From positions 682,001-746,000 of the forward strand of contig NZ_CP120233.1 of NCBI RefSeq assembly GCF_030012985.1: a stretch of 64,000 bases of DNA, given 5' to 3'. Under the pieces are notes generated by a model that saw only the letters and a program-made list of their open reading frames with translations, searched no databases and was not told the DNA's origin. The position numbers and the translations under genes were made by a program. This DNA is from Microbulbifer sp. VAAF005. GTDB lineage: Bacteria > Pseudomonadota > Gammaproteobacteria > Pseudomonadales > Cellvibrionaceae. Shown here one piece after another: positions 43,975-53,111 of this stretch (within the stretch, counting starts at the first letter, position 1; the number at the start of each line of letters is the position of its first letter).

Positions 43975-46900
43975 TTAACTGGCTCCAGCCAGAGCCACTT
44001 CAGGGTTATCTTGTAAGCTTTCCGACTTGGCATTCCTGCCATGTAAAATTCTGTAGAGTGCCGGCAACACTAAAAGTGTCAGGATTGTTGATGAGACAAT
44101 ACCGCCAATAACCACCGTAGCCAGTGGGCGCTGTACCTCAGAGCCAATACCAGTATTCAGGGCCATGGGCACAAAACCGAGTGAGGCAACCAGTGCGGTA
44201 CTAATGACCGGACGTAATCGGATCAGGGCGCCCTCAATAATGGCATTTTCTATGCTGTAACCTTGGTCACGCAGATCGCGAATAAAGGAAACCATCACCA
44301 GGCCGTTAAGGATGGCAATCCCGGAAAGTGCGATAAAACCAACGGCTGCGGAAATGGAGAACGGGATATCCCGCAACATTAAAGAGAGCACACCGCCGGT
44401 TAATGCGAGGGGTATACCGGTAAAGATAATTGCCGCATCTTTTATGGAGCGAAGCGCCAGCAGGAGAAGCCCCATAATCAACACAAGAGTCAGCGGCACT
44501 ACAATCGATAAGCGTTCAGTAGCAGACTGTAGCGCTTGATAAGTTCCGCCGTATTCAACCCAGTAACCGGGTGGTATTTCCACTTTCTCGGAAACGGACT
44601 GCTGCACATCAGCAACAAAGCTACCCAAGTCCCTACCCCGCACATTGGCCGTTACCACTACCCTGCGTTTACCGTTCTCGCGGAAAACCTGATTGATACC
44701 GGCAGTGAGTTCCAAGCTGGCAATTTCCTCCAGGGGCACATAGTTGCCATTGGATCGATGAATCGGCAGTTTCTTTAGCGCATCCAAATCCTGGCGCAAT
44801 ACCTCTGGCAAACGCACAACAATATCGGTGCGGCGGTCCCCTTCATAAAAGCGGCCAGCAACCGTACCTCCCAGGGCGGTTGCCAGCTGCTCCTGTACCT
44901 GGCTAATGGCCAGCCCATACTGTGTTAGCGCGGCCTGGTCAGGAACAATGGCGAGAACCGGTAAACCGCTGGTTTGCTCCATCTGTATATCAGCAACGTC
45001 TTCTACACTGCCGATAGCCGCTTCAATTTCACTGCCCAAACGCTCTAATTGCTCGAAGTCATCGCCAAAGACTTTGATCGCCAATTCCGCGCGTACCCCC
45101 GCTAAAAGCTCGTTAAAGCGCATCTGGATTGGCTGGAGAAATTCATAGCGGTTGCCGGGAATTGGTTCTACCAGCTTTGCCAGCTCTTCTACCAATTGCT
45201 CTTTCGGCTTATCCGGATCTGGCCACTGAGACCTGGGTTTCAGGATAATAAAGTTATCGGCAACACTTGGGGGAACGGCATCGGTAGCCACTTCCGCAGT
45301 ACCAATTTTGGCGAATACACGCTCCACTTCGGGCAACTCTTTAATCCGTTCCTCCAGGGATTTTTGCAGTGCAATCGCTTGTTCCAGGGATGTGCCGGGA
45401 ATACGCAAGGCGTGCATGGCAATATCGCCTTCATCCAGATTCGGCACAAATTCGCTACCCATTCTGCTTGCCGTATGGCCGGAAACCAACACCAGTAGCA
45501 CAGCAATAGCGACAACCATGCCACGCTGGCGCAGTGCAAACTCCAAGGCCGGGCGATAAATTCTATTCAGCTTCTCAAGTGCAGGATTTTTCTTTTCGAT
45601 CACCGGTTTGCGGAATAGCAGCGCTATGCCGGCTGGCACCAAAGTGATGGAAAGAAACATCGCAGAAAGCAGCGCAATCACCACGGTTATAGCCATTGGA
45701 TGGAACATCTTGCCCTCCACTCCAGTCAGGGCAAAAATGGGTAAATACACTGCTGTGATAACGAACACACCAAACATGGCCGGGCGGATCACTTCCCGCG
45801 TCGATTGGAATACCAGGGTAAGCCGTTCTTTTAGATCTAACTGGCCACGCTCGCGGGCGGATTCGCTGAGGCGTCGCAGACAGTTCTCGACAATAATGAT
45901 GCCCCCATCCACCAACAAGCCAAAGTCCAGCGCCCCCAGACTCATCAGGTTTGCACTTACGCGGGCCTGAACCATGCCGGTGATGGTCATTAACATGGCC
46001 ACCGGAATTACCAACGCAGTGAGAATTGCTGCTCGAACATTGCCCAACAGCAGGAAAAGAACCGCGATAACCAACAGCGCACCTTCCATAAGATTGGTTT
46101 GTACAGTGCGCAATGTCTGGTCAACCAGACCGGTACGATCATAAACCGCAGTCAATGTGATACCTGGTGGTAGACTCTGTTTGATATCCTCTAACTTTTC
46201 ACCAACTGCACCTGCAACGGTGCGACTATTTTCGCCAACCAGCATGAAAACGGTACTCATCACCACTTCCCTGCCGTTCTGAGTAGCCGCCCCGGTGCGC
46301 ATTTCGCGCCCCTCTTCGATCTTGGCCAAGTCGCCAAGGCGAACAGCAACGCCATTCACTTCCGCAACCAGGAAATCCTTCAGTGTATCTAACGAACTTG
46401 CCTGCCCCGGAACCCGCAACAACCACTGGGCGCCACTGTGTTCAATAAAGCCTACACCGCGGTTACCATTGTTCTCCTCGATCGAGCGAATCAGGTCTTC
46501 TTGGGTCAGGCCAAATGCCAGCAGTTTCTCTGGCTCTATAGCAATTAGAATTTCTCTCTTGAACCCGCCGATCGGATTGACTTCCACCACACCAGGTACA
46601 CGCAGTAACTGCGGGCGCACAATCCAGTCATGCACCGAACGCAAGTCCTTAGGTGTTACTGCACTGCCATCAGCATTGGTGGCTCCGGGTTCGGAGTCCA
46701 CTGTGAACATAAAGATTTCGCCAAGACCTGTGGCGATGGGTCCAAGCTCTGGCTCCAAACCAGCAGGCGGTGCACCACGTACACTAGTGAGCCGTTCATT
46801 CACTAACTGGCGGGCAAAATAAATATCGGTGCCATCTTCAAAAATCACCGTAACCTGCGACAATCCATACCGCGAAACGGAGCGTGTATAAGCAAGGCTT

Positions 46901-47130
46901 GGCAAACCAGCCATTGCATTTTCCACTGGGTATGTAACCCGTTGCTCAACTTCTTTAGGGGTATACCCCGGTGCCTCCGTATTAATAACCACCTGGATAT
47001 TGGTGATATCCGGTACCGCATCAATGGGCAGCCGGTTGAAATTCCAAATGCCCAAACCGCACAGTAAAAGCACAAAGGTAATAACCAGCCCGCGATTTTG
47101 AATTGAGGTTCTTATCAAGTACTCAAGCAT
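43975..47130 (-). CDS. czcA: Heavy-metal RND efflux transporter, CzcA type
   Basis: 1051 residues with twelve TMs. The TM4 motif DFGLLVDGGIIIVEN matches the HME-RND signature DFGxxxDGAxxxVEN of the Co/Zn/Cd group, not the CusA form. Two large periplasmic loops (~35-340, ~560-870) form the pore domain. It pumps divalent metal from periplasm/cytoplasm to the outside with CzcB and CzcC using proton force. The start overlaps the annotated czcB end by 16 bp, but if the czcB frameshift is corrected the genes are separate by 9 bp and GAGG becomes a proper SD. Confidence 0.92.
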   Translation of the reverse strand: MLEYLIRTSIQNRGLVITFVLLLCGLGIWNFNRLPIDAVPDITNIQVVINTEAPGYTPKEVEQRVTYPVENAMAGLPSLAYTRSVSRYGLSQVTVIFEDGTDIYFARQLVNERLTSVRGAPPAGLEPELGPIATGLGEIFMFTVDSEPGATNADGSAVTPKDLRSVHDWIVRPQLLRVPGVVEVNPIGGFKREILIAIEPEKLLAFGLTQEDLIRSIEENNGNRGVGFIEHSGAQWLLRVPGQASSLDTLKDFLVAEVNGVAVRLGDLAKIEEGREMRTGAATQNGREVVMSTVFMLVGENSRTVAGAVGEKLEDIKQSLPPGITLTAVYDRTGLVDQTLRTVQTNLMEGALLVIAVLFLLLGNVRAAILTALVIPVAMLMTITGMVQARVSANLMSLGALDFGLLVDGGIIIVENCLRRLSESARERGQLDLKERLTLVFQSTREVIRPAMFGVFVITAVYLPIFALTGVEGKMFHPMAITVVIALLSAMFLSITLVPAGIALLFRKPVIEKKNPALEKLNRIYRPALEFALRQRGMVVAIAVLLVLVSGHTASRMGSEFVPNLDEGDIAMHALRIPGTSLEQAIALQKSLEERIKELPEVERVFAKIGTAEVATDAVPPSVADNFIILKPRSQWPDPDKPKEQLVEELAKLVEPIPGNRYEFLQPIQMRFNELLAGVRAELAIKVFGDDFEQLERLGSEIEAAIGSVEDVADIQMEQTSGLPVLAIVPDQAALTQYGLAISQVQEQLATALGGTVAGRFYEGDRRTDIVVRLPEVLRQDLDALKKLPIHRSNGNYVPLEEIASLELTAGINQVFRENGKRRVVVTANVRGRDLGSFVADVQQSVSEKVEIPPGYWVEYGGTYQALQSATERLSIVVPLTLVLIMGLLLLALRSIKDAAIIFTGIPLALTGGVLSLMLRDIPFSISAAVGFIALSGIAILNGLVMVSFIRDLRDQGYSIENAIIEGALIRLRPVISTALVASLGFVPMALNTGIGSEVQRPLATVVIGGIVSSTILTLLVLPALYRILHGRNAKSESLQDNPEVALAGAS

Positions 47131-48368
47131 GTCGAACCCTCAGTGATCGTGGGATGCACCGGACTTTTCAATGTCCGCTTTAATGATGTAGCTGTTACCG
47201 GTGACATATTCGATTCCCGGTCGAATCCCCCCAGCACTTCAACCCAGTCGCCTGCTTCACGCCCCAGCTCCAACATGCGCACTTCATATTGATCGCCCAC
47301 CTTGGCATAAACGACAGTAAAATCGCGGAACGCTTGTAAACCGGAACGCTTAGCAGCGAGAGGCACCTCATATTCAGCAACTTGGATATCGCCGCTTACA
47401 AAAGAACCTGGTGCGAGGCCTGAGGGAATATCTTGCAGTGACACTCGAACGGCAGTGGCCTGGTTGGGCTTCATCAAAGTATCAATTTGTTTAACTACCC
47501 CGAGTAGAGGAGTTTCCAGGGACTTGATATTTACGGAAACGGGCGCGCCTTGGCGAATCTGGGGGCGTGTCGAGGGAAAAACATCCAGCTCTGCCAATAA
47601 AGCAGTATCATCGGCAACCGTTAATAAAGCTCTACCTGCGGTCTGTTCACCAGGGTTTACATTGCGCTGAATTACCACACCGGAAATGGGGGATTTAATA
47701 CTGTAAGTTTTCAGGTTTTGATCGCTGTTAACTGCGATTAGGGGTTGCCCTTTTTTAACGCGCTCTCCCAATCCCACATACACAGTTTCTACAAATCCAT
47801 CGAAACGCGCACGGATTTCACGTACCTGTTCTGGATCTACAATAAGTCTGCCATAAGCGCGGTTGGTCTCACTCATCCTGGCGGGGCCGACGGTTTCCGT
47901 ATCAATTTCCATGGATTCAGCAATACCGGATTCGATACGGGTTCGCCCCTCAAAATTATCGTATTGCCAACGGTATTCGTGCCCCTGGTACTTGGCTGTT
48001 AGAGTCACAACAAATGAGTGGGGCTCATAGATCACCATATCGCCACGCAGATAATTCCCCTCAGGCCTGAACTCGATGTGATCCTCTCCATCTCCAAGCC
48101 TTTTAAGAACCACTTTAAGATCAACCTGCCGAGGATTAACCAGCTCTCCATCGTTACTCACCCAAACCCGAAACTCCGGGGGAACACCAGTTTCATAAAT
48201 ACTTAGCTCAACGGCGAAATTACCTTCTCTCAACATGCGCCCACGATTGGGCCCTTTTTCCGGTTCTGCCTCTGCGACAGCTCCGGCCGCATACACACTG
48301 CCGCTGCCAGTTAGGAACAAGGAAAGTAAAGCACCGAATATCAGGCTGGAAAAAACTGCGGATCTCAT
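47115..48368 (-). CDS. czcB: Efflux periplasmic adaptor CzcB, C-terminus frameshifted
   Basis: Signal peptide, a metal-binding-like N-terminal domain (~40-150), then the adaptor with ARFDGFVETVYVGLGERVKK (lipoyl), beta-barrel and membrane-proximal domains. The annotated end (…LGGFDRESNMSP…) is out of frame. Reading one frame over gives GGIRPGIEYVTGNSYIIKAD, ending ASHDH at TGA 47140-47142. Adding one base to the C6 run (plus strand 47227-47232) restores this and gives 409 residues. The change affects only the last ~40 residues, so the protein could still function, but I believe the base is missing. It overlaps czcC by 4 bp. Confidence 0.87.
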   Translation of the reverse strand: MRSAVFSSLIFGALLSLFLTGSGSVYAAGAVAEAEPEKGPNRGRMLREGNFAVELSIYETGVPPEFRVWVSNDGELVNPRQVDLKVVLKRLGDGEDHIEFRPEGNYLRGDMVIYEPHSFVVTLTAKYQGHEYRWQYDNFEGRTRIESGIAESMEIDTETVGPARMSETNRAYGRLIVDPEQVREIRARFDGFVETVYVGLGERVKKGQPLIAVNSDQNLKTYSIKSPISGVVIQRNVNPGEQTAGRALLTVADDTALLAELDVFPSTRPQIRQGAPVSVNIKSLETPLLGVVKQIDTLMKPNQATAVRVSLQDIPSGLAPGSFVSGDIQVAEYEVPLAAKRSGLQAFRDFTVVYAKVGDQYEVRMLELGREAGDWVEVLGGFDRESNMSPVTATSLKRTLKSPVHPTITEGSTCLST

Positions 48369-49678
48369 ATCTCGCTCTCGCTTATCTGTGCCAGTGACAG
48401 GCCTGTCAATTTTTCAATTTCAATCAGGCTAAGGTGTGCGTTGTACTGCGCCTGTAATAGTGAAAGCTGTGCATCGGTAAGCCCCTGTTGGGCTAGCGCC
48501 AATTCCGTGTAGTTGTAGCGGCCACGTCGATAAGCTCGACGCGTAGCGGTAAGCGCCTTATCCAAACTGGGAATCATCTTTTCATTCAGGGCGGCAGCTA
48601 CATGCCGGTGATGCTGTAGCCTTTGGGTCATCACAAAGAGTTGTGTATCCAACTCAATCTCTTTCGCATTCCTTTCTGCTCGGAAACGATTCTGTTCTGC
48701 CCTCAAAGCAGATACCTTGCCGCGGTTGCGATCGCCCTTTCCTAGTGGGATTGCGAAGCCTGCCACCAACCCATAATTTCCGCTCGTTTCATTGCGACGA
48801 ATTCCTGTATCAATCCGCCACTGAATGCCCGCTTCTGCACGTGCCAAATCAATTTCCGCCTGCGCCACGCGCTCACGGCTCATAAATATTTCCAAATTTG
48901 GGTTGCTCGCCACCAAGCTTCTCAATCTAGATAAATCAACTTCTGGAATGGCACTGGAAAGAGAACCAACCACCGCTCGAAAACTGGGCTCTCTGGAGCC
49001 CCACTGGGCAGCTAATTGATATCTGGCAATATCCAACTCGTGCTCGACATCCTCCACAGCTAAGAGTCGACGCTGCAAGTCGACTTCCGCCCGAAAAGCA
49101 TCGGCTTCATTCGTTCTGCCAACACTAACTTGGCGATTAATTTCAGCGGCCATATTGCGAGCCAGGTCGACAGCTGTTTTAGCAATTTCCAGGCGTTCCT
49201 GTTGCGCCAAGACCTGGAAAAAGTAACGCGCGGTATTTGCGGCAACTTCTAATTCAAGAACCTGCTTTTGGGCCTCAATCACAGAAGTCTTGCTGCGTGC
49301 AGCCAATACACGTTTTTCTGCGAGATCACCCTGTAATAGCCAACTGATGCCTACTGTTACCTGGGAACTGTCGTTGCCATCGCTGCTCTTGTCTTCCCCC
49401 AACCCTTCAGCGGCAACACTAAGCTCCGGTCGTGGTCCGAGCTTGGCGTGTTCAGATAGAGCATCCACTGCCTCAAACTGATATCGGTAACCCGCCAGTT
49501 CAGGATGATTTTGCAAGCTTTTAAGAATTGCCTGCTCATAAGTGAGGCCCGATAACTCCTCGCCCTGCTCTGCCTTAAGGGACCCACTTAATGCGACTAA
49601 AAAGAACACAGCTCCGGCCACAAAAAACCGATCAGCAATCGGTTTTTTAGTTATGACTAAACGTAAACAATTAAACAC
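48365..49678 (-). CDS. czcC: Outer-membrane efflux channel, CzcC/TolC type
   Basis: About 437 residues. After a signal peptide (VITKKPIADRFFVAGAVFFL...) come two TolC-like repeats of long helices (LTYEQAILKSLQNHPELAGY, and YNYTELALAQQGLTDAQLSL). It is the outer-membrane exit duct for the CzcBA pump. GTG 49678, preceded by AAGGA, is chosen. The longer frame to 49765 runs over the M56 gene's likely true end. The dyad at 49622-49648 lies in the first codons. Confidence 0.87.
   Translation of the reverse strand: MFNCLRLVITKKPIADRFFVAGAVFFLVALSGSLKAEQGEELSGLTYEQAILKSLQNHPELAGYRYQFEAVDALSEHAKLGPRPELSVAAEGLGEDKSSDGNDSSQVTVGISWLLQGDLAEKRVLAARSKTSVIEAQKQVLELEVAANTARYFFQVLAQQERLEIAKTAVDLARNMAAEINRQVSVGRTNEADAFRAEVDLQRRLLAVEDVEHELDIARYQLAAQWGSREPSFRAVVGSLSSAIPEVDLSRLRSLVASNPNLEIFMSRERVAQAEIDLARAEAGIQWRIDTGIRRNETSGNYGLVAGFAIPLGKGDRNRGKVSALRAEQNRFRAERNAKEIELDTQLFVMTQRLQHHRHVAAALNEKMIPSLDKALTATRRAYRRGRYNYTELALAQQGLTDAQLSLLQAQYNAHLSLIEIEKLTGLSLAQISESEI
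49622..49648. promoter_or_regulatory. Perfect 11-bp dyad, candidate BlaI operator (second copy)
   Basis: AAAAAACCGAT (49622-49632) and ATCGGTTTTTT (49638-49648) are exact complements around CAGCA. Its central 25 bases match the dyad at 51076-51100 at 22 positions, including the non-palindromic middle. It could also act as a terminator, because its arms end in six T's. Confidence 0.6.
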
Positions 49679-49774
49679 TTCGGCTTCCTTAGTGGGAGAA
49701 AAGGGTTTCGACGGTGTGGTGGAGCGCATCCACCGAAACAAGGCAAGTGCCTGTAAGAGCCACAAACATTCCAG

Positions 49775-50641
49775 CTAATAACAAGGGGGTAAGCTGCGCC
49801 CCTTATCATCAGACAGCAAGTAACGAATACGAGCATCCAATTGGTCAAGAGCGAAATAACAGACCATTGCTGAACTTCTCTCTTTGGGATGCAACCCATT
49901 GGAGATACGGGTTACTTTAAGTAGGGTTTGGGCGATAAAAGTCTCACTCCACCCCTGCCTATGGGCATAAGCATCTGCACGCTGCTCCATACACAGCGCC
50001 ATCTGCCGATTCAGGTAATTCCCCAAACGCGTAGGGAAAAAGCTGGCAAATAAAGCGAATATTAATTTCTTCAGAGGATCAAATTTTTGCGCATGGGCTT
50101 CCTCATGCAGGCGCACCACCTCAAATTCTTCCGCTGTTAACTGGTCTCGCAGACCGCTGGTATAAAACCCTTGCGGACGGAGCAGACCACTGGTGAAAGC
50201 CTGGGGCCCCTTTGCCTGGATAATACTTTGGTCAGACTTATCCCTTTCGCAAAGTTGCATTAACAAACGGAGCTGCGCCAAATGGCGATGAGCTCGTTTA
50301 AAACTTTGAAACGCCAAAAAACCGCTAAAGAAAAGAAACGCAATAGTAAAAACACCGTGCCAACTGTAGAGGTTAAAAGCATTGATATGGTGCCAGTGCG
50401 CCAGTGATGCAACGCCTCCCAAAAGGCTGGGGAAAGCCAGGATAACAGCGGCAGTGGAAGCCGCAAACCACGGCAGCAATACCGCACTCCACAGCAGTAA
50501 ACGCCGGCTACTGACAGACAAGCTAAGTGAATGCCGGGAAGCAGAAAGGCAGGCAGCTGATACCAGTAAAATACCGACAAACAGGCCAAGCGCTGCAATA
50601 GTCAGCAGGTTTAGCCAGAGTGCAACCTGCCCCAAAATCAT
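49775..50641 (-). CDS. BlaR1-like M56 membrane metallopeptidase, C-terminus frameshifted
   Basis: 288 residues with four helices (~5-25, 45-65, 85-105 and one later) and a cytosolic zinc-protease motif VRLHEEAHAQKFDP (HExxH, ~165). The annotated end SLPPCY stops at a G5 run (49785-49789). Adding one base yields SLPPLLLAGMFVALTGTCLV..., another membrane helix, and a stop at 49689-49691 (317 residues). M56 proteases paired with BlaI cleave the repressor when the sensor is triggered. Here the trigger is probably metal. The gene overlaps blaI by 1 bp. Confidence 0.8.
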   Translation of the reverse strand: MILGQVALWLNLLTIAALGLFVGILLVSAACLSASRHSLSLSVSSRRLLLWSAVLLPWFAASTAAVILAFPSLLGGVASLAHWHHINAFNLYSWHGVFTIAFLFFSGFLAFQSFKRAHRHLAQLRLLMQLCERDKSDQSIIQAKGPQAFTSGLLRPQGFYTSGLRDQLTAEEFEVVRLHEEAHAQKFDPLKKLIFALFASFFPTRLGNYLNRQMALCMEQRADAYAHRQGWSETFIAQTLLKVTRISNGLHPKERSSAMVCYFALDQLDARIRYLLSDDKGRSLPPCY

Positions 50642-51024
50642 TAGCGATCACCCTGCTGGCGCTTAATCTTCTGGCTTTCGATCAACTGCTCCAGCTGCTC
50701 CAATTGGCTTTCGCTCAACTCCGATGAGATGGAGGTAAATGCGGCTACCAACCCGTTCTCATCATCAACGAACTCACGAGTAACATCTTGAATCAGCTGT
50801 CCAACAAACTCGTAGCGCTCCACTGCCGGGCTGTATTGGAATGCATGCCCCTGCTTCTCCCGGGACAGCAAACCTTTCTTGTAGAGGCGGTCAAGTGTGC
50901 TCTGGATGGTGTTAAGAGAACCTCCACGGGCCCTACTCAAGTCCGAGTGGACCTGTTTGGCATCCGCAGATTTTCTATCCCAGAGGTATTGGAGCACCTG
51001 TTTCTCAAGATCGCCAAGTCGCAT
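50641..51024 (-). CDS. BlaI/MecI/CopY-type repressor
   Basis: 127 residues. A winged-helix domain (MRLGDLEKQVLQYLWDRKSADAK, TIQSTLDRLYKKGLLSREKQ) is followed by a dimerisation helix (~85-115). BlaI-family repressors are inactivated by a partner M56 protease or metal, freeing the efflux operon. Its promoter and the dyad lie at 51063-51101. Confidence 0.88.
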   Translation of the reverse strand: MRLGDLEKQVLQYLWDRKSADAKQVHSDLSRARGGSLNTIQSTLDRLYKKGLLSREKQGHAFQYSPAVERYEFVGQLIQDVTREFVDDENGLVAAFTSISSELSESQLEQLEQLIESQKIKRQQGDR

Positions 51025-51062
51025 AGACTATTATTCCAGAGGTTAAAACTGTTCTTTGAATG

Positions 51063-51101
51063 ATGGTAGAGCGACAAAAACCGATCGTCAATAGGTTTTT
51101 G
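51063..51101 (-). promoter_or_regulatory. blaI promoter with overlapping operator dyad
   Basis: On the minus strand, TTGACG (plus 51086-51091) is separated by 17 bp from TACCAT (plus 51063-51068), a fair sigma-70 promoter. The -35 box lies inside a dyad (51075-51101) with arms CAAAAACC and GGTTTTTG, a fit for repressor blocking. The dyad is near identical to the one at 49622-49648. Confidence 0.65.
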
Positions 51102-51600
51102 CATTTCAGCCCACTTCGACTGTGGGATGAATTTTGCTCCAGGCTCCAAGGATACCCACCCAAGAAAATAACCGCTTTCTTAACTTCAATACCGCAAACT
51201 AGATAACGATACGAATAATTTAGACACCTTGGAAATACCGCCAACATTTGGCAATGAAATTAAGGGGCTATTTGACTTGAACTCAACATTAATACAGCTA
51301 GGGGCGGCTTTACCATTGATTAGCCATGATCTACCAAAAAGTGATTTTTTCACTACTCACTGATCGTGTAAGTAACAGGCGAGAGGTCCAGCGGCCATCT
51401 CTGTGGCTGACTCTTCAGCAATTCCTTATCATGGATATATCTTCCAGTTTCGGATACTACCGATAAACATAAGAACGATGATAGCTTTCAATTATAAAGA
51501 AGAATCGTCGGACTTTACGACATTAAACACACCCGGACCCACCAAAATTTGAACACTAAGAAAATTGAGATTTATCAGACTGTATCAATTACATTGCCGA
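51102..51600. other. Gene-free region upstream of the metal operon
   Basis: About 500 bp without convincing ORFs, repeats or RNA. It separates the metal operon from a small membrane protein gene. Confidence 0.4.
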
Positions 51601-52098
51601 CTATCTGTCACCGTCTAAAGTTCCAGATTCTGTTTTATCTCTATTGCTGAGTACTTGTTGCTTTACACATCTAACTGACACCAAAAGTATAGCGATGGCT
51701 CCAATAAATGTAGTGGCTGCCATTGACAACTCTAGAGCAATCAACGTTAAAGAAATGACACTTATCGATAACAGCTTTAAATTTTTGATATGAAATTGAA
51801 GATAATCTCGCCTCAGAAGATCTTCAATTAAAAACAACATGAGAACCGCCAAAGCAAAAGCAATTACTATAAATTCAAAGCTTCCTGTCGACACCCCTCG
51901 ATAAGACGATATATAACATGACAAGCCAGTGACTGGGATAGCTGCAACACTTTGCATTGTATAATAGTCTGCGGAAGCCAGCCTCCAGAAGGTTGACCAC
52001 TGACTACTTTCATCTTGTTCAAGTATGGTTAGTTTAATCGCCAAATATGGGACTGCAAGCAGCCCTCCGACAAAGAGAATAACAAAAAATATCAGCAT
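51601..52098 (-). CDS. Hypothetical membrane protein
   Basis: 165 residues with four hydrophobic helices (about 1-22, 45-65, 75-92 and 110-140). No named family is recognised. The C-terminus (NRDKTESGTLDGDR) is polar. It lies 90 bp downstream of btuF, possibly with its own promoter. Confidence 0.5.
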   Translation of the reverse strand: MLIFFVILFVGGLLAVPYLAIKLTILEQDESSQWSTFWRLASADYYTMQSVAAIPVTGLSCYISSYRGVSTGSFEFIVIAFALAVLMLFLIEDLLRRDYLQFHIKNLKLLSISVISLTLIALELSMAATTFIGAIAILLVSVRCVKQQVLSNRDKTESGTLDGDR

Positions 52099-52187
52099 AA
52101 AAATATCTAGCCAGCAAATTCAATTTCGATAGTTGATCTACAAAATAATACGCTGCGAGTGAGTCTTCCTGCTGATAAGCAGAAAAA

Positions 52188-53081
52188 CTAACCGCTTTTT
52201 CTCACCCGATTCAAATCATCACAAACCATCTCCATACCATCCAGCACCCGAAAAGTATGTCGCTGAATGATATCCGGTGGTACATGAAACAGGTTTCCCT
52301 CTTTAACTGCATTAATTCTTGGGTAAGCTGCCCAGGCATCCAACCAATCTGGCCGCTCCTCCCCCATTCCGCTGGCGATAATTACTCTCGGGTCTCTATC
52401 CAGTACAGACTCAATACTAATCTTCGGTGCTAATACCAATGCATCGGCAAATATATTACGGCCGCCACAGGTTTGAATAACATCGCTAATCAGGTGGTCG
52501 CCATTAAGTGTTTGCAGTGGCTCATTCCAAACCTGATAAAAAACACTGACCGAATCCAGGTCCTTATGGCTAAGCTGTATCTGATTCAGTCGCTCAAGCC
52601 ACTCTCCGGCAGATTTATCTGCATAGTCACTTGTACCTGCAAGTTTACCGAAGCGCTTTACATTCACAGCGATATCTTCAAGAGCATTAGATTCAGATAC
52701 GAAAACTGTAAAACCGAGATCCTCCAGTTTATTGATCATCTGATCGCCATTTCCCGATCCCCAGGCAACAATCAAGTCAGGATTTAGCAATAGTAAACTT
52801 TCATAGTTTACCGCTTTATAGTTACCTATCTCCGGTAATTGCTTGGCTTGCTCGGGGTAGTCACTGTAGCTTACCGCAGCAATTAGCTTATCCCCTGCCC
52901 CGGCACTGTAAAAGTTCTCCACGATATTTGGTGCTAGCGCAACAATACGCTCTGCTGGTGCAGGCAGTTCAACCCATTGGCCACGGGCATCTTTTACCCG
53001 CACGGAATCATCCGCCCAAGTATTACTCACCAATAACAGATTCAAGGTTAAAACAACACGGACAATACTGCTTCGAGACAT
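52188..53081 (-). CDS. btuF: Periplasmic cobalamin-binding protein BtuF
   Basis: 297 residues with a signal peptide (~23) and the class III substrate-binding fold: RIVALAPNIVENFYSAGAGDKL and NYKAVNYESLLLLNPDLIVAW (~90), with the C-terminal lobe VILAxG-like VIIASGMGEERPDWL. It delivers B12 or cobinamide to the BtuCD transporter, whose genes are in the same operon. It is the last gene of the cobalamin-riboswitch operon. Confidence 0.88.
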   Translation of the reverse strand: MSRSSIVRVVLTLNLLLVSNTWADDSVRVKDARGQWVELPAPAERIVALAPNIVENFYSAGAGDKLIAAVSYSDYPEQAKQLPEIGNYKAVNYESLLLLNPDLIVAWGSGNGDQMINKLEDLGFTVFVSESNALEDIAVNVKRFGKLAGTSDYADKSAGEWLERLNQIQLSHKDLDSVSVFYQVWNEPLQTLNGDHLISDVIQTCGGRNIFADALVLAPKISIESVLDRDPRVIIASGMGEERPDWLDAWAAYPRINAVKEGNLFHVPPDIIQRHTFRVLDGMEMVCDDLNRVRKSG

Positions 53082-53111
53082 CTCTTTAACTCGACTATAA
53101 ATAAGGAGCTT

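Noticed and set aside
45608..46822. Open frames antisense to czcA
   Set aside because: Frame shadows of a 1051-residue conserved pump.
49622..49648. Reading the dyad as an intrinsic terminator between the M56 and czcC genes
   Set aside because: It has a hairpin and T-run, but its near-identity to the dyad in the blaI promoter, including the asymmetric centre, favours an operator; termination is not excluded.
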